From positions 620,001 through 684,000 of the forward strand of contig JAPDRN010000005.1 of the NCBI GenBank assembly GCA_030247855.1: a stretch of 64,000 nucleotides of DNA, read 5' to 3'. The stretch is from Knufia peltigerae (Eukaryota; Ascomycota; Eurotiomycetes; Chaetothyriales; Trichomeriaceae). The translations under genes were made by a program, and so were the position numbers. Of the stretch, positions 46,702 through 57,487 are shown piece by piece; the first letter of the stretch is position 1; every line of letters starts with the position of its first letter. Under the pieces are notes generated by a model, which was not told the DNA's origin, made no database searches, and was given only the letters and a program-made list of their open reading frames with translations.

Positions 46702-46958
46702 TTTTGATTTGATCCCACAGCAAGGAAGAATGGGAAGAAATACCTTTGCCAGAGTTTAGGGATTAACTACCTGACCTGACCTGACCTGACCTGACCTGAA
46801 CTGAAATGACCTCGGGTGCCTTTAACTTGAGCTATGTTCCACATGTACAATTCATTCCATGATTTGTTTGTATACGCTTGTTCTCTTTTTTCGCTCCCCT
46901 CCTGAACTTTAGTGCTTATTCAAATTTGATCAAGTTCTCCCATACTAGTACAGTCATC
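46702..46958. repeat. Convergent 3' region with CCTGA pentamer tandem repeat (46770-46799)
   Basis: Six consecutive copies of CCTGA followed by degenerate copies, lying between the converging striatin and Zn2Cys6 genes. The rest is AT-rich 3' sequence. Confidence 0.9.
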
Positions 46959-49452
46959 TTATGCATAATCATTCAACCAATCCTCCAAAGAAAACCAATC
47001 TGGCACTTCCTGCAACTCCTTCGGCCATACATTGGTATTATCATACTCGACGTCGAAGTTTGACCAATCTATCTGATCTTCAGTAGACGAGAAATCGACT
47101 TGTGGCAAAGGAGGCCATGGGGAGGAAGAGGATCCTTGTTGATGGTGAACCCCTGATTTCATCAAGCCAGGTTGCTGCTGCTGCTGCTGCTGCTGCGTGG
47201 TACCATGGTCACCACCATCATCAGTACCTGCTGTCGTTCGACCATGATTCACAGTCTCCGTCGTCGTACATGTACGTAATTGAGAAGATGACTTCTCTGT
47301 CAACCGTACCAGAGCCTCAAATTTCTGCAAGGCGTTGCTGGCCACCAACCACGTCGTGCTTAGGCTTTTCAATAGTCGCCTCACCATGTCGGTGTAATAC
47401 GTGAACGAAGTTGAGGTTGTCATGATCCTGACCTGTTGACTGACCCAGAAACAGTAACAGATGGTAATCCCTGAGATGAACACCGTGTGGGCGTTCAACC
47501 ACGAATTCGCAAAGTTCCCAAAACGGTGTAACTCGGCTTGGGCCTGGATCGTCCCCACCGCACTTTCGAAGCAATATTTCAAAGCCCATGCGGACGGGCG
47601 AGGTATGGCCGGGCTAGGCCGATACATGAGCATGATCGCCTGGTGATATTTGAGCTCCAGCGACAGCACTGCATTATCATGCGTCCCGTGTGAAGGAGCA
47701 GAGTCGGAAGAGTCCAGGCGGTCAAGGTCTTGATGAGCATCCTCCAATAATTGGGACAATGTGGTATGTGTCCTCGTTTGCCATTCTCCAAAGTCGGTAG
47801 GCCAGGGAAACCGAGAAGGAGACTGAGCCACTCTGTACAGCATGAGTTTGATCTCTGCAAAAATGCGATCAAAGCGGAATGAGTAAACCGCGGGCGTTCC
47901 AGGAGTCGGCATCATCCGTTGTCTCTTCCGGGCAGGCTCGTCGTCCTGATTCGATGTCGTAGCATAGACTCTGCTGGCGTCATGGTCAACTTCATCGGAA
48001 CCCAGTGCGCCAGGAAATTCGACGTCTAGAGCCTCGTCACGAAAAGTAAGAGGTCTCCCTAGAACCACACTCAGGGTTCGGTCCAGAGAGTAAGCAGACC
48101 AGAAGACGCCGCTGCGGATCTGATGCTCTTCAATATCCGAAGATGTTGGTTGGGCTATATATAAGACGTTATACATCTGAAAACGACCAGAATATGGAAG
48201 CGGTACTACTTACGAGTGCTGACGTTGTTCTTCCGCTGCAGCCCGAGGTCAATGCATCCCGCCAGGATGGTTGACTTGAGAAACCAGGCGTTCAAGCCGC
48301 GTGGGGAATGGAGGCTGCTCAAAGTGAGTAGAAGAAGGGTCTGCAACCCTCGTAGACTTTCGTGGAGGCTAACAAATGAGACATGAAGCATAGCTGTAGC
48401 GAGGAAGCTCTCTGAATTGAAATCTTGAGATAGCCGCGTCTCAAGCACATTGGCTCCCAGAAAAAGGACTAGAAAGAGCTGGGCATGGTCGATGTGATCG
48501 ATGGTTCGTACATCTGATTTTGTGGCATCTGTAGATGACTGCGATGGCTGAGTTTGGAAGCGCCGTATCTTTTCAGCTGTCTTTGAAAAATTTGTAATAC
48601 TCAAAAAAGGATAGAGGAAATGTATCGTATCAAAATACGCGTTGATGAAGCGATGCATATCCCTAACGCTAGGCAGTGAAGCTCCAGCGGTTTGCTCGAC
48701 GGAAGAGTCTTGGTTTCCACCTTGGCTTTGGTTGGCCAGATTGGCATGAACACCCTGAAATCCTGGTACTGCGGCATAAATCAACCTCGCGAATGTAACC
48801 CCCGAAGATGGTCCAATGTACTTGGGCTCTACAGAGTTCGAGAGAGACAGCATTCCGACCTCGTGCGCAATAGGCTGTTGGACACCTATTGCAGAGTTGT
48901 CTGTGCCACATGGAGAGGTCCCAGTGCTGACATTTGCGGCAAAACTTGTCGATGGTGATGATACAACGTTGGTTATGGGCTGTTGTCTGCCCTGATTGAC
49001 AGTCGTCCCGGGACCTTGATGCGAGGTTGGAGTGTTGTCTTGAGCCAGGGTATCTCTGGATGGCCGCACATATTCCTGCGGTAATGTCGCGGACTGGATG
49101 TTGACATTCGCCCCTGTGCTCGCCTCAGTCCAGAGGCTATCCTCCAACCCATTATCCTTGACAAGTGCCTCAAGATATTGGATCCTGTTAAGGAGGCTTT
49201 CCCTTGTCCACAATCAGCCCAAGAAATGTACAGTAGCCTCACATATATTCAAACTCACCTTTGGGCTGAGGCGGTGTTGACATCACACTCGGTCCTTGCC
49301 TTAACACAACTTCCACACACGGGTAATCGCCCGTCACATTTCACTTTCCGATTTCTGCATCGTGTGCACGCGCCTGGCCTTTTTTTCCTCCTGGCGTCCG
49401 TCGGACTTTTATGCGCTAGGAAGACATCTGTATCTCGGATTGAAGATGGCAT
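46959..49452 (-). CDS. Zn2Cys6 transcription factor with fungal-specific domain
   Basis: Three exons (49259-49452, 48214-49202, 46959-48154) give 792 residues. The zinc cluster has cysteines at 29, 32, 39, 46, 49 and 56 (ACTRCRNRKVKCDGRLPVCG). The first intron interrupts the linker, after which RESLLNRIQYLEALVK forms the dimerisation coiled coil. The middle-homology region (about 230-560) includes FWSAYSLDRTLSVVLGRPLT, typical of the xylanolytic-activator-like Fungal_trans family. A nine-residue polyglutamine run encoded by CAG repeats (near 47174-47196) precedes an acidic tail (DWSNFDVEYDNT), a likely activation region. Nuclear. The target genes are unknown; the adjacent aldolase fusion on the same strand is a candidate. 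Confidence 0.93.
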
Positions 49453-49797
49453 GTTCACAGGGTAGCGAGGCCATCGATGCAAACGAGTTGCAATCACCGA
49501 AGGGTACGGAAAAGCACTAATCGGTCGGTCCGTCAACAAAAGTCTCTGTTTGAATTGCAAGTCTGAGTGCTTTGAGATGAGAAAATTCGGGAGAGTCCGA
49601 GACGAAAGCGAAATCAGGAGTCGGATTGATTCCGCGTGTCTATCGGATCTGGTCCGAGTTGGCTCCACATTGAACATTGATATGGAGTGCGGACATTCAA
49701 GGAGTTTGATTCTAGCCATACTTACTTCGTCAAAGAGGGTGTTATCCAGAGACGAGGCAAGATGCGTGTCATGGTTGTTGTCTAGCATGATCTCACA
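49453..49797. other. Intergenic region, regulator promoter and aldolase 3' end
   Basis: An open frame continues upstream of the regulator start without conserved sequence. I treat it as leader. Nothing else is seen. Confidence 0.45.
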
Positions 49798-51343
49798 TTA
49801 TACTGCTTTGCCCGACGACCCAAAAAGATCCATAACTCGTTCCACCGATTTCATGTAGATATCTACACCTTGGAGCTTCAAAGTGGTCAGCTCCAGTTTC
49901 CCAGCATTCTCCGCCATGAATTTCGTATACTCGTCGCGCACGGTGCGATTGACATTGATTTTGCTCACTCCACACGCAACGAGTTTTGAGAACGCTTCAT
50001 CTGATACCGGATACGTCCCATGTGCAACAATTGGTACGGCATCAGTAACAGCTCGTTGAACAGATTGCAGTCTAGAATCATTGCGTTAGTAAAGACGAAA
50101 CTGGATAGCGATTTTTAACCTACAAGGTCAAATCCCACGACTTCTCAGCCCCCCCAGGAGGATAGCCACCGTGTATGTTACCGAAGCTGGGTGCGAGAAA
50201 GTGAGCACCCGTTTTCGACATGAACTCTCTCGCTCTCTGCGGATCGGTGTGAATGGCGCCTTGATCCACGTTGGGAAGACCATCCTCACCGCCTTCTATT
50301 CGGCCTATCTCGACCTCCACCGTGATACCGACTCTGCTGGCTCGTCGAACGTTTTCAGCACACAGTGCTACGTTATCGTTCTCATCCAGTGTTGCCGCAT
50401 CAATCATGATTGAGTCGAAAGGAAGTGTCAGGGCGAGTTCGATGTCTTCTTGTTTGATACAGTGATCCAGATGTACTGCAATAGGTACCGATGCAGAGTG
50501 TGCAGCATTCACCACATATTTCACAAACTCAGGCCCTTGGAAACGTAAAGTCCAGGGGAACAGTTGGATGACGGCGGGTGATTTCTTCTTCTCTGCAGCG
50601 CGGATGACTGCTATAACACCATCGTCATTATAACTATATGTTTTGAAACATGTGTCTGTCAGTCGCCACAATAGATCCAGGACAGTATAGAGGAGTTTCT
50701 TCACCAGTTGTAGGCCCCGACGGCATACTTCCCCTTGGAAGCATCTTGTAACACCTGATACGTCAAGTTGGAGTCTGGAAACTCGAGCCCTCTGCACTGC
50801 AAAAGACCCTTTGTTGGAATAGTGACGCTCCCTGAGTCATTTCTGATCAAGTTTCCTTCCTCAGATCCTCGCATCACATTGGAAACCATATGTTCGTCTT
50901 CTGATGAAACTTCAAAGTCAAACCTGCAAACATTATCTATAAAAGGCCACACGAGCTTGTTTGTCACCCTGAATCATAGAAGTCAGTCCATTTCCTGAGA
51001 TTCTAAACAGAGAGTGGAACATCCAGGGTCCAATATACATACTCATGGTGCTCAGTACTGGCCTGATACTCTTCTAATGCTTTCAAATTGTGATGGTAGC
51101 TCACAAGACAATATTGGTAGCCCTGGCTTCGTGATATGGGATCGGTCACCGAAGGACCACCGACTAATAAATGATGATCCTTGACACAAGATAGTCTCTT
51201 CAACTTCTTCAATTCTCTTTGAAAAACCTCCTTATGCTCGTGTGTAATTTCAGGTCGAAATCTAAACATGACTGTTCTTGTGTGATTAGCTCGAGTCAGC
51301 AAAAAATTCAAAAAGGCCTACCGATATGGACAACTGTCGCCAT
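49798..51343 (-). CDS. Dabb (stress-responsive A/B barrel) domain fused to class II ketose-bisphosphate aldolase
   Basis: Five exons (51322-51343, 51043-51271, 50705-50968, 50124-50633, 49798-50071) give 432 residues. Residues 1 to about 100 form a Dabb domain: MATVVHIVMFRFRPEIT, then HHLLVGGPS and the end VWPFIDNVCRFDFEV. A linker follows. From about 150 comes a class II aldolase barrel: KYAVGAYNCYNDDGVIAV, the zinc-binding HLDH (226-229), GRIEGGEDG, the second-ligand region APSFGNIHGGYPP and VAHGTYPVSDE, then VSKINVNRTVRDEYTKF. The catalytic metal histidines look intact. Class II aldolases of this type cleave or join ketose (bis)phosphates to dihydroxyacetone phosphate. All five exons share one frame across four good introns, so the fusion is not a simple artefact of adjacent genes. 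The substrate is unknown. Confidence 0.9.
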
Positions 51344-52091
51344 TTTGAGTAATGTTGCTTTGGCTTCTTTTAAGCTCGTGACAAGTTTCTGAGATGGAAA
51401 GGCGAGGTATCGTTGAAGATAACATGAGAATCATGCGTTGAACCGAAGAGATAGCACGGAATATACGAGTTGTGATGATCGTTCGCTGGTGATTGGAGTC
51501 GAGCCAGGACAAACGCATCGATCCGTATTATACTTGAAGTCCGGGAAATCAAGAAACCGCCTTTGACCTGGTCACTAAGAACCTCTTCGCTTGAAATGGC
51601 TGTGTATTGCGTATGTGTTCGGACCTGGACCGCGAAATCCAGACCCACAAGGAAATCTGTGAGGATCACAAACCTCTAATCACTTCTATGGTTCAAGTTG
51701 GAGGGGTCGAGGGTGCTCCATTGTATGTAATTCGGACTTTGCTTCTGCATTGTATTTGAGAACGACCGATCAAGGTTGCCGTGAAGGGTCTTTTTCGTCG
51801 GTGTCTCCCGTGACTTCACCGAGCAAGGCTCCCGGTAAAGGGGCTGACATCTTGACGTATCTGTCGCGTTTGGAATGGGCTCTAGGACTGAACAGCCAGC
51901 AGTACCTACTTCCTGTCGAGCTCTTTTTCCACTTCGTATGTAAATACTCAATGCATATCTACCATAATGCCAACCCATCTTACGAATCAATTTGGCAATT
52001 TCACGACGTGGTGTCGAAGATGTTGCTTCCTATGATTTACCGAGGCCAGATTCACCAAAGGTTCCAAAATTTCCTTCTATAGGTACATATT
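51344..52091. other. Intergenic region upstream of the Dabb-aldolase gene
   Basis: Promoter of the aldolase fusion and 3' end of the uL4m gene. Several ~100-codon open frames overlap on opposite strands and none shows a domain. Confidence 0.45.
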
Positions 52092-53069
52092 TTACAGGGT
52101 GTCAGTATAAACAGGTCTGAGCTCGTCTGGACTAAAACCCCCAAGTCTCACTAGCAGCGAGACGAGCGCTTCCTTCTCGATTACAACGCGACCAGTCTCC
52201 AACAAATCCTTAACGTCAACATCTTCAAAGTCCTTGAGAACACCATGTTCGCCAATTTGATCCATCTCGTCAAAAATTCTTGGCTCCTTCTCCTCGCGTG
52301 TCGCAGTGACCAGTAGACTTCTTCCATGAGCTTTGCCCCAATGATTCGCTTCGAACAGATTGTTCAACCATCGGGCACCAAGATCTTCTGATGGCAGTTG
52401 GATCTTGTTGTTCAAAATTACCAGTTCGCCTTTCCGATGACGATAACTCAAGGCGACCCTGAACGCCTGCGCATAGACCTTGCGTTGTAGCTCTGTCGAG
52501 AAGTCCCTCGGATGCGGTCCGAAAGCGACACCTCCACCTCTTCTGATGGGTGACTTCTTGTCACGTACACGAGCTCTTCCGGTACCTTTCTGCTGGTATA
52601 GCTTGCGGTTGCTGCCGTGAACGTCGAATCGCCATTTTGTGCTGGCGGTACCTTGACGTGATGCGTCGGCTTCATATATGACTGCTCGGTGCAAAATATC
52701 TCGACGCATCGGAGCATCGAGAAGCTGGGGTCTATACCATCCAAACTGTTTGGGTTCTAAAGTCGGCCAGGAATATATGGTCTTGATGATCGGGGTTTCG
52801 AGGGTGTAGGCAGTTGATGACGGGGCAGTCGAGGGGTTTGAGGCGTTGATTCCGGTTCGGATGTCTTTAGCAGTGTCGGCCACAGGTAGGTCTGTTTGAG
52901 AGGCAAACGTGCGGGTCAATCGAGGTGCAAGGCATTGCTGGTAAGTGGTTAGTCAAGCAAAGACAAAAATCTTTAGAGAAGCGCATACCGTCAATGGGTC
53001 AGAAACGTTGAGCCTTTTGAATCCTCTAGAAATATTGAGGAGGTTATGGGACGCAGTATTATGCGCCAT
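52092..53069 (-). CDS. YML6: Mitochondrial large-subunit ribosomal protein uL4m
   Basis: Two exons (52989-53069 and 52092-52937) give 308 residues. Exon 1 encodes MAHNTASHNLLNISRGFKRL, and exon 2 begins QCLAPRLTRTFASQTD; together these form a basic, Ser/Arg-rich mitochondrial targeting sequence. The signature of the L4 family, KLYQQKGTGRARVRDKKSP followed by RRGGGVAFGPHPRDFS, is in the middle, with LNNLFEANHWGKAHGRSLLV later. It binds rRNA in the mitochondrial large subunit near the exit tunnel. Length and order are normal for fungal orthologs. Confidence 0.96.
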
Positions 53070-53899
53070 CTTTTGTCTCCAGTGACAGTGCCACCGTTGA
53101 TTCTTAAACACTGCACCTTAAAAGAAGTGTATCTGAAGCCTCACAGCATCGGAAAGATGCAACTGCAAAAGTCCGATATGCCAAGGCCAAGTCACGTTTT
53201 AGTACAGCCTCGTCAGTTCGCAAGGCTGAGAGATCATTTTGTAGCCTGTTCTTGCTGCTTCTTCTTCCCAAAATCATGCCAACCAACATCAGCATGACCA
53301 AACCTTTCAAGGTTTATCAGGTTCATGCCATATGCGATACTGCTTTGGCCTTCGAAGTTCATGTTTCAAGGCTTATCGTGAGATCTCTGTGCATTGCAAG
53401 GCCATGAGATAAGATGCCCACCTCTACCGCCATCCATCCGGCCTCTTAAGATATATCGCGGGGCCCGCCATGTTTCTCTGCTACGCGAAGATTTCTATGT
53501 TCAGTAAAACAACTATGATTCGATCCCGAGGATCTTGTCGATAATCACTTACACTCGCTGTCGATGGTACATCCAGGCCTAGATCATTGGCTAGCAGCCG
53601 GTTCAACCCTGTGCTCGAACATCGCGCATTGATTGGGCACAAAAGTCTTTTTTTCCAGGACACTGTAACCACACGCCTTTTCAGGCTTCATCCCTGCCAT
53701 CATCCACTCGTATAAGTGCCCTGCAAGTCACGCGTTTATTGCTATAAGTAGGTGAGCTGAAGCCCGGATTCGGCTACGAGAGAAATTCTATCTTCCCATC
53801 CGTCGTGAACGAGTATCTTTTCCCGCAGACTAACGCCGACAATTCCTTTTCCCTACGTCTCCATCCTTTCTTTGATTAAAATAGTAGGGTTTCTGTGCA
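53070..53899. promoter_or_regulatory. Divergent intergenic region, uL4m and MFS transporter
   Basis: 830 bases between divergent starts. Open frames here (up to 83 codons) lack recognisable domains. No motif is named. Confidence 0.45.
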
Positions 53900-55774
53900 A
53901 TGGACAACAAGGAAGTGCACGAAACGGATCTCCGGTCGTCTCCCGACTATGTCACTGATCAAGAGCAGAATGTCGCCTTAAACATAAACCCGCTAGCGGA
54001 AGTGCCAAAGGGCAGATGGGAAAGGTCCTGGCCTACTATTGCTTGTGGTGCAGGCCTTTTCTCTGATGGCTACCTCAACGGTGTCATTGGATCGGTGTCG
54101 ACCATGTTGCAGCTGATCTATGGCGACGCTTACACTTCGTCATCTGCCAAAAGTGCGGTGCCGAGCATTGCATTCGCAGGTACAGTAAGTATGCTCATTG
54201 CAATAAGTCTCGGCCATACTGCATGCATGGTTCATAATATAAGGAAATGTATCTCATGGTCTGCAGGTCGTTGGTCATCTCTTCTTCGGTACGGTTCACT
54301 GCTCAGAGGCGATCTCCACTCGACTTTTATTGCTTGAAGGAGCTCATACTCGTCAGGTGTCTTGAGTGATCATTGGTCTCGACGAAACTCCTTACTCATA
54401 TCAACAATCAGTACGTTTCCTCCACCTACTAATCTCTTTACTGCAACCTAATGAATACTACAGTCCTGATCCTCTTTTCCATCCTTTGCGCGGGCTCATA
54501 TGGCGCTGGCGGGAGTCCGCAAGGCTTGTTTGCAGCTCTTTCAGCCTATCGATTTCTTATTGGATTGGGTATCGGAGGAGAATAGTACGTTGTCTCGCTG
54601 CTGGAATCAATCCACCTGACATCGCACAGCCCGGCAGGGTCCGTCGGTGCCGCAGAGTCCACCGGCGAGTTGAAAACAGGACACCGAAATCGCTGGTTCA
54701 TATTCGCAACCGATTTCCAAATCGACCTCGGTTTTGTCATCAGCGCTTTTGTTCCGATGATTGTCGTTCTTGCAACGGGCGAAAGCCACCTTCGAGCAGC
54801 GTGGAGAATATGCCTGGCTTTGGGCGCGATCCCACCGTTGAGCCTGTTATATCTTCGGTACGTTCTTCACGGACCCCAAGGTGTATGTGTAGCCCATCCT
54901 AAACCTGCACAGTATCAAACTACAAGAACCAGAACAGTACAAGCGAAACAAGATGCACAAATTTCCAATCAAACTAATTGTTAGGTTTTACTGGTGGCGT
55001 CTTACCGTCATCTCTATCATCTGGTTTGTCTACGTAAGTGAATCGGTTCTACGGATTCGAATCACGAAACTGAACGTTCCTCAGAACTTCTCTGCTTACT
55101 CTTTCGGCATCTTTGCATCCTCCTGGCTGGTGTTTATCCTCCCTAGTGACGCTCCACTCTGGAAATCTTTCGGCATGGCGACCGCCATCAACAGTTTCTG
55201 GCTTCCTGGATCCTTCTTTGGTGCTTTCTTGTCTGACTGGATCGGTCCGAAATGGGGTCTGATATTGGGAGTCTTCTTGCAGGGCATTGTCGGGTTTGCC
55301 ATGACAGGGGCATATGGCGAGCTCAATCAACCTTCACGAGTCGCCGGCTTCATCATCTTGACTGGATTGTTCATGGCCCTGGGCGAAGTCGGCCCAGGGG
55401 ACAACATCGGTCTGCTCGCTTCGAAGCTCACGTCCACACCCATCCGAGGTCAGTTTTATGGGATCGCAGCGGCGTGGGGCAAAGTCGGAGCGTTCGTCGG
55501 CACATATGTATTCCCACTGTTGATCGATGCCGCTGGTGGCGACAAGGTCAAGCAAGGACAATATCCGTTCTGGGTCAGTAGCAGCTTGTGCATCTTCAGT
55601 GCCGTCGTGGCTTTCTTTGGTCTTCCCAATGTCGGACAGGATATGATTGAGGAGGAAGACGACAGGTTCAAGGGTTATCTCGAAGAGAATGGATACGACA
55701 CAAGTGGTATGGGGACGAAGAGGTTCCACGAGGAACTGGCTAGAAGCTACCAACAAACGAATCCAGAACTCTGA
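53900..55774 (+). CDS. MFS transporter, GIT1/phosphate-symporter type
   Basis: Seven exons (53900-54184, 54267-54288, 54357-54410, 54464-54584, 54630-54857, 54913-55033, 55085-55774) give 506 residues. Exons 2 and 3 are only 22 and 54 bases, and without them the gene looks broken. Together they restore VVGHLFFGVLSDHWSRRNSL, the loop after TM2. The start GLFSDGYLNGVIGSVSTML and the block GIGGEYPAGSVGAAESTGEL define the GIT1/glycerophosphoinositol and phosphate:H+ symporter group. HKFPIKLIVRFYWWRLTVIS is also typical. It should import a phosphorylated or organic-acid solute at the plasma membrane. An exact substrate cannot be assigned. Confidence 0.93.
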
Positions 55775-55931
55775 GCACCACAGCTCTCATGGTTCAAGCG
55801 CCAGTGATGGTGTTCAATGTGAATCCAAGAATTGTTCTTTTGCCCTTGTGCTATTCTCATCTTCAACACCTTTTCGATACATGTCGTCTTCCCAGGTGTG
55901 TATTGCAGATGTCCAACCAATATTTTCGAGT

Positions 55932-57161
55932 CTATTGTATACAACTCGGAAGGGAATCCCAACTGATCACTGCCTTGACCACCTTTCCCGACTTGACATC
56001 ATCAAAAGCTCTTTGGTGATCCTTGACATCGTAATACGAAACCATTTTCTCCAGAGGAAACTTGCCCTCTTTTTGCTGGGTCAAGAGATACGGTATCATC
56101 TCACCCGCAACACAATCACCCCCGGCACAACCCACGTACTGTTGTCCCTTGAGGAGGTGTTGTAGAATCTTGACGGGTACGGTCTTGTCGGGTGTCGGTA
56201 TTCCCACCTGGGCCGCACGACCCCGTATAGCCAAACAATCCATCATGGTCTCGATCACTGCTGGAACACCTGTACAGTCGACAGCGTAGTTGACACCCTC
56301 ATCTGTTTTTGTCACTTGATTGATCCTGGCCAGCACATCTTCCTTTGCAGCACAGATTACATGGGTTGCGCCCAAGTTTTTCGCCAGTTCCAGTCTGGTC
56401 TCACGGAGATCGACCGCTATTATCACGTCGGCTTTTCTCAGGCGAGCCGCCATGACTGCAGCCAACCCTACACTTCCAGCTCCAAAGACGGCGACGGTAG
56501 AACGAGGTTGGACGTCGAGAGTGTTCAACACACAACCTACTCCAGTTGAGATTCCACACCCCAAGGGAGCAAACAATGCTAGATCCGTTTCTCGTGGAAC
56601 CTTGACGGCACAAGAACCATTCACGATGGCCAGTCGTGAGAATGAACTTTGTCCGAAGAAATTACCGAAACACGGTGTTGCCGTCGACGACGACGACGAC
56701 GGTACATCATTTCCAACAAGGTGTATAGTATGAGCAAAAGATGATCCACCTTCGACTTTGTCCGAGTCGAGGCGTCGTGATGATCGTCCACCGCCGAAAT
56801 TCCTAGGCATCCCTTCAACACAATAATTCGGGTGTCCAGAAGAACAATGGACGCAACCCCCACAGTGATTGATACTCAAGAGGACCTTGTCTCCCGGGTT
56901 GACGTGTTGGACGTGGGTCCCTACCGACAGGACGATACCGGCACCTTCGTGGCCCAAGACGGCCGGAGTGGATGATATTGGAAGTGTCCCATTCATACAC
57001 GATAGATCTGTATGACAGATTCCGGTGGCTTGAATCTCGACGAGAACCTCATCCTGCAAAGGTCCATTGAGTTGGACTTGTCGGAGAAGTAGGGGTTTGT
57101 CTATGTCGGGAAGGACCAGGGCAGTGGTGGTGGTGGTGGTGGTCGCAGTATTACTAGACAT
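55932..57161 (-). CDS. Zinc-dependent alcohol dehydrogenase (aryl/benzyl-alcohol type, MDR)
   Basis: A single exon of 409 residues. The catalytic zinc site includes Cys49 in ATGICHTDL and His71-Glu72 in GHEGAGIV. Structural zinc cysteines are at 100, 103, 106 and 114. The Rossmann fold carries VAVFGAGSVGLAAVMAARLR. GCGISTGVG and the DCTGVPAVIETMMDCLAIRG region match the class III/aryl-alcohol dehydrogenase branch. An insert rich in Ser and Asp (about residues 123-165) is unusual for the family and might be a lineage-specific loop. It oxidises alcohols to aldehydes with NAD+. The start at 57161 is preferred to the ATG 33 bases upstream because the family begins soon after it. Confidence 0.92.
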   Translation of the reverse strand: MSSNTATTTTTTTALVLPDIDKPLLLRQVQLNGPLQDEVLVEIQATGICHTDLSCMNGTLPISSTPAVLGHEGAGIVLSVGTHVQHVNPGDKVLLSINHCGGCVHCSSGHPNYCVEGMPRNFGGGRSSRRLDSDKVEGGSSFAHTIHLVGNDVPSSSSSTATPCFGNFFGQSSFSRLAIVNGSCAVKVPRETDLALFAPLGCGISTGVGCVLNTLDVQPRSTVAVFGAGSVGLAAVMAARLRKADVIIAVDLRETRLELAKNLGATHVICAAKEDVLARINQVTKTDEGVNYAVDCTGVPAVIETMMDCLAIRGRAAQVGIPTPDKTVPVKILQHLLKGQQYVGCAGGDCVAGEMIPYLLTQQKEGKFPLEKMVSYYDVKDHQRAFDDVKSGKVVKAVISWDSLPSCIQ

Positions 57162-57487
57162 TGTACTTTGTGGAGTACCTAGTAAAATATTCAAAAGGAC
57201 TCATGCAACACACAGATATTTCGTATGGGTTAAATGAGAATATATATAAACGAAATCACTCCATGGTAGAGTTTCTACTACTGGCAGTCTCAGATCTTCT
57301 ACCTTTGGATATGTGGGGTATCAGCCCGTATGTCAATGAGAGCTCTCGGGTAGATCGAAAATCTCCAAGACGGGGGTGGATGGTAGCTATTTAGATCCGA
57401 TACAGGATATGTATATACCGCAATGATTTCTCACTTTGGGATTGCACCTTGAAATGTACTAGAACGAAACACTCTAGGTCCCGAGTA
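57162..57487. other. Promoter of the alcohol dehydrogenase and 3' end of the CmcJ-like gene
   Basis: A TTTATATATA sequence on the minus strand at 57241-57250, about 80 bases upstream of the ATG, could serve as TATA box. No gene is seen. Confidence 0.45.

Noticed and set aside
54185..54463. Apparent frameshift/pseudogene in the GIT1-type transporter
   Set aside because: Two micro-exons (54267-54288 and 54357-54410) with canonical splice sites restore the full conserved sequence.
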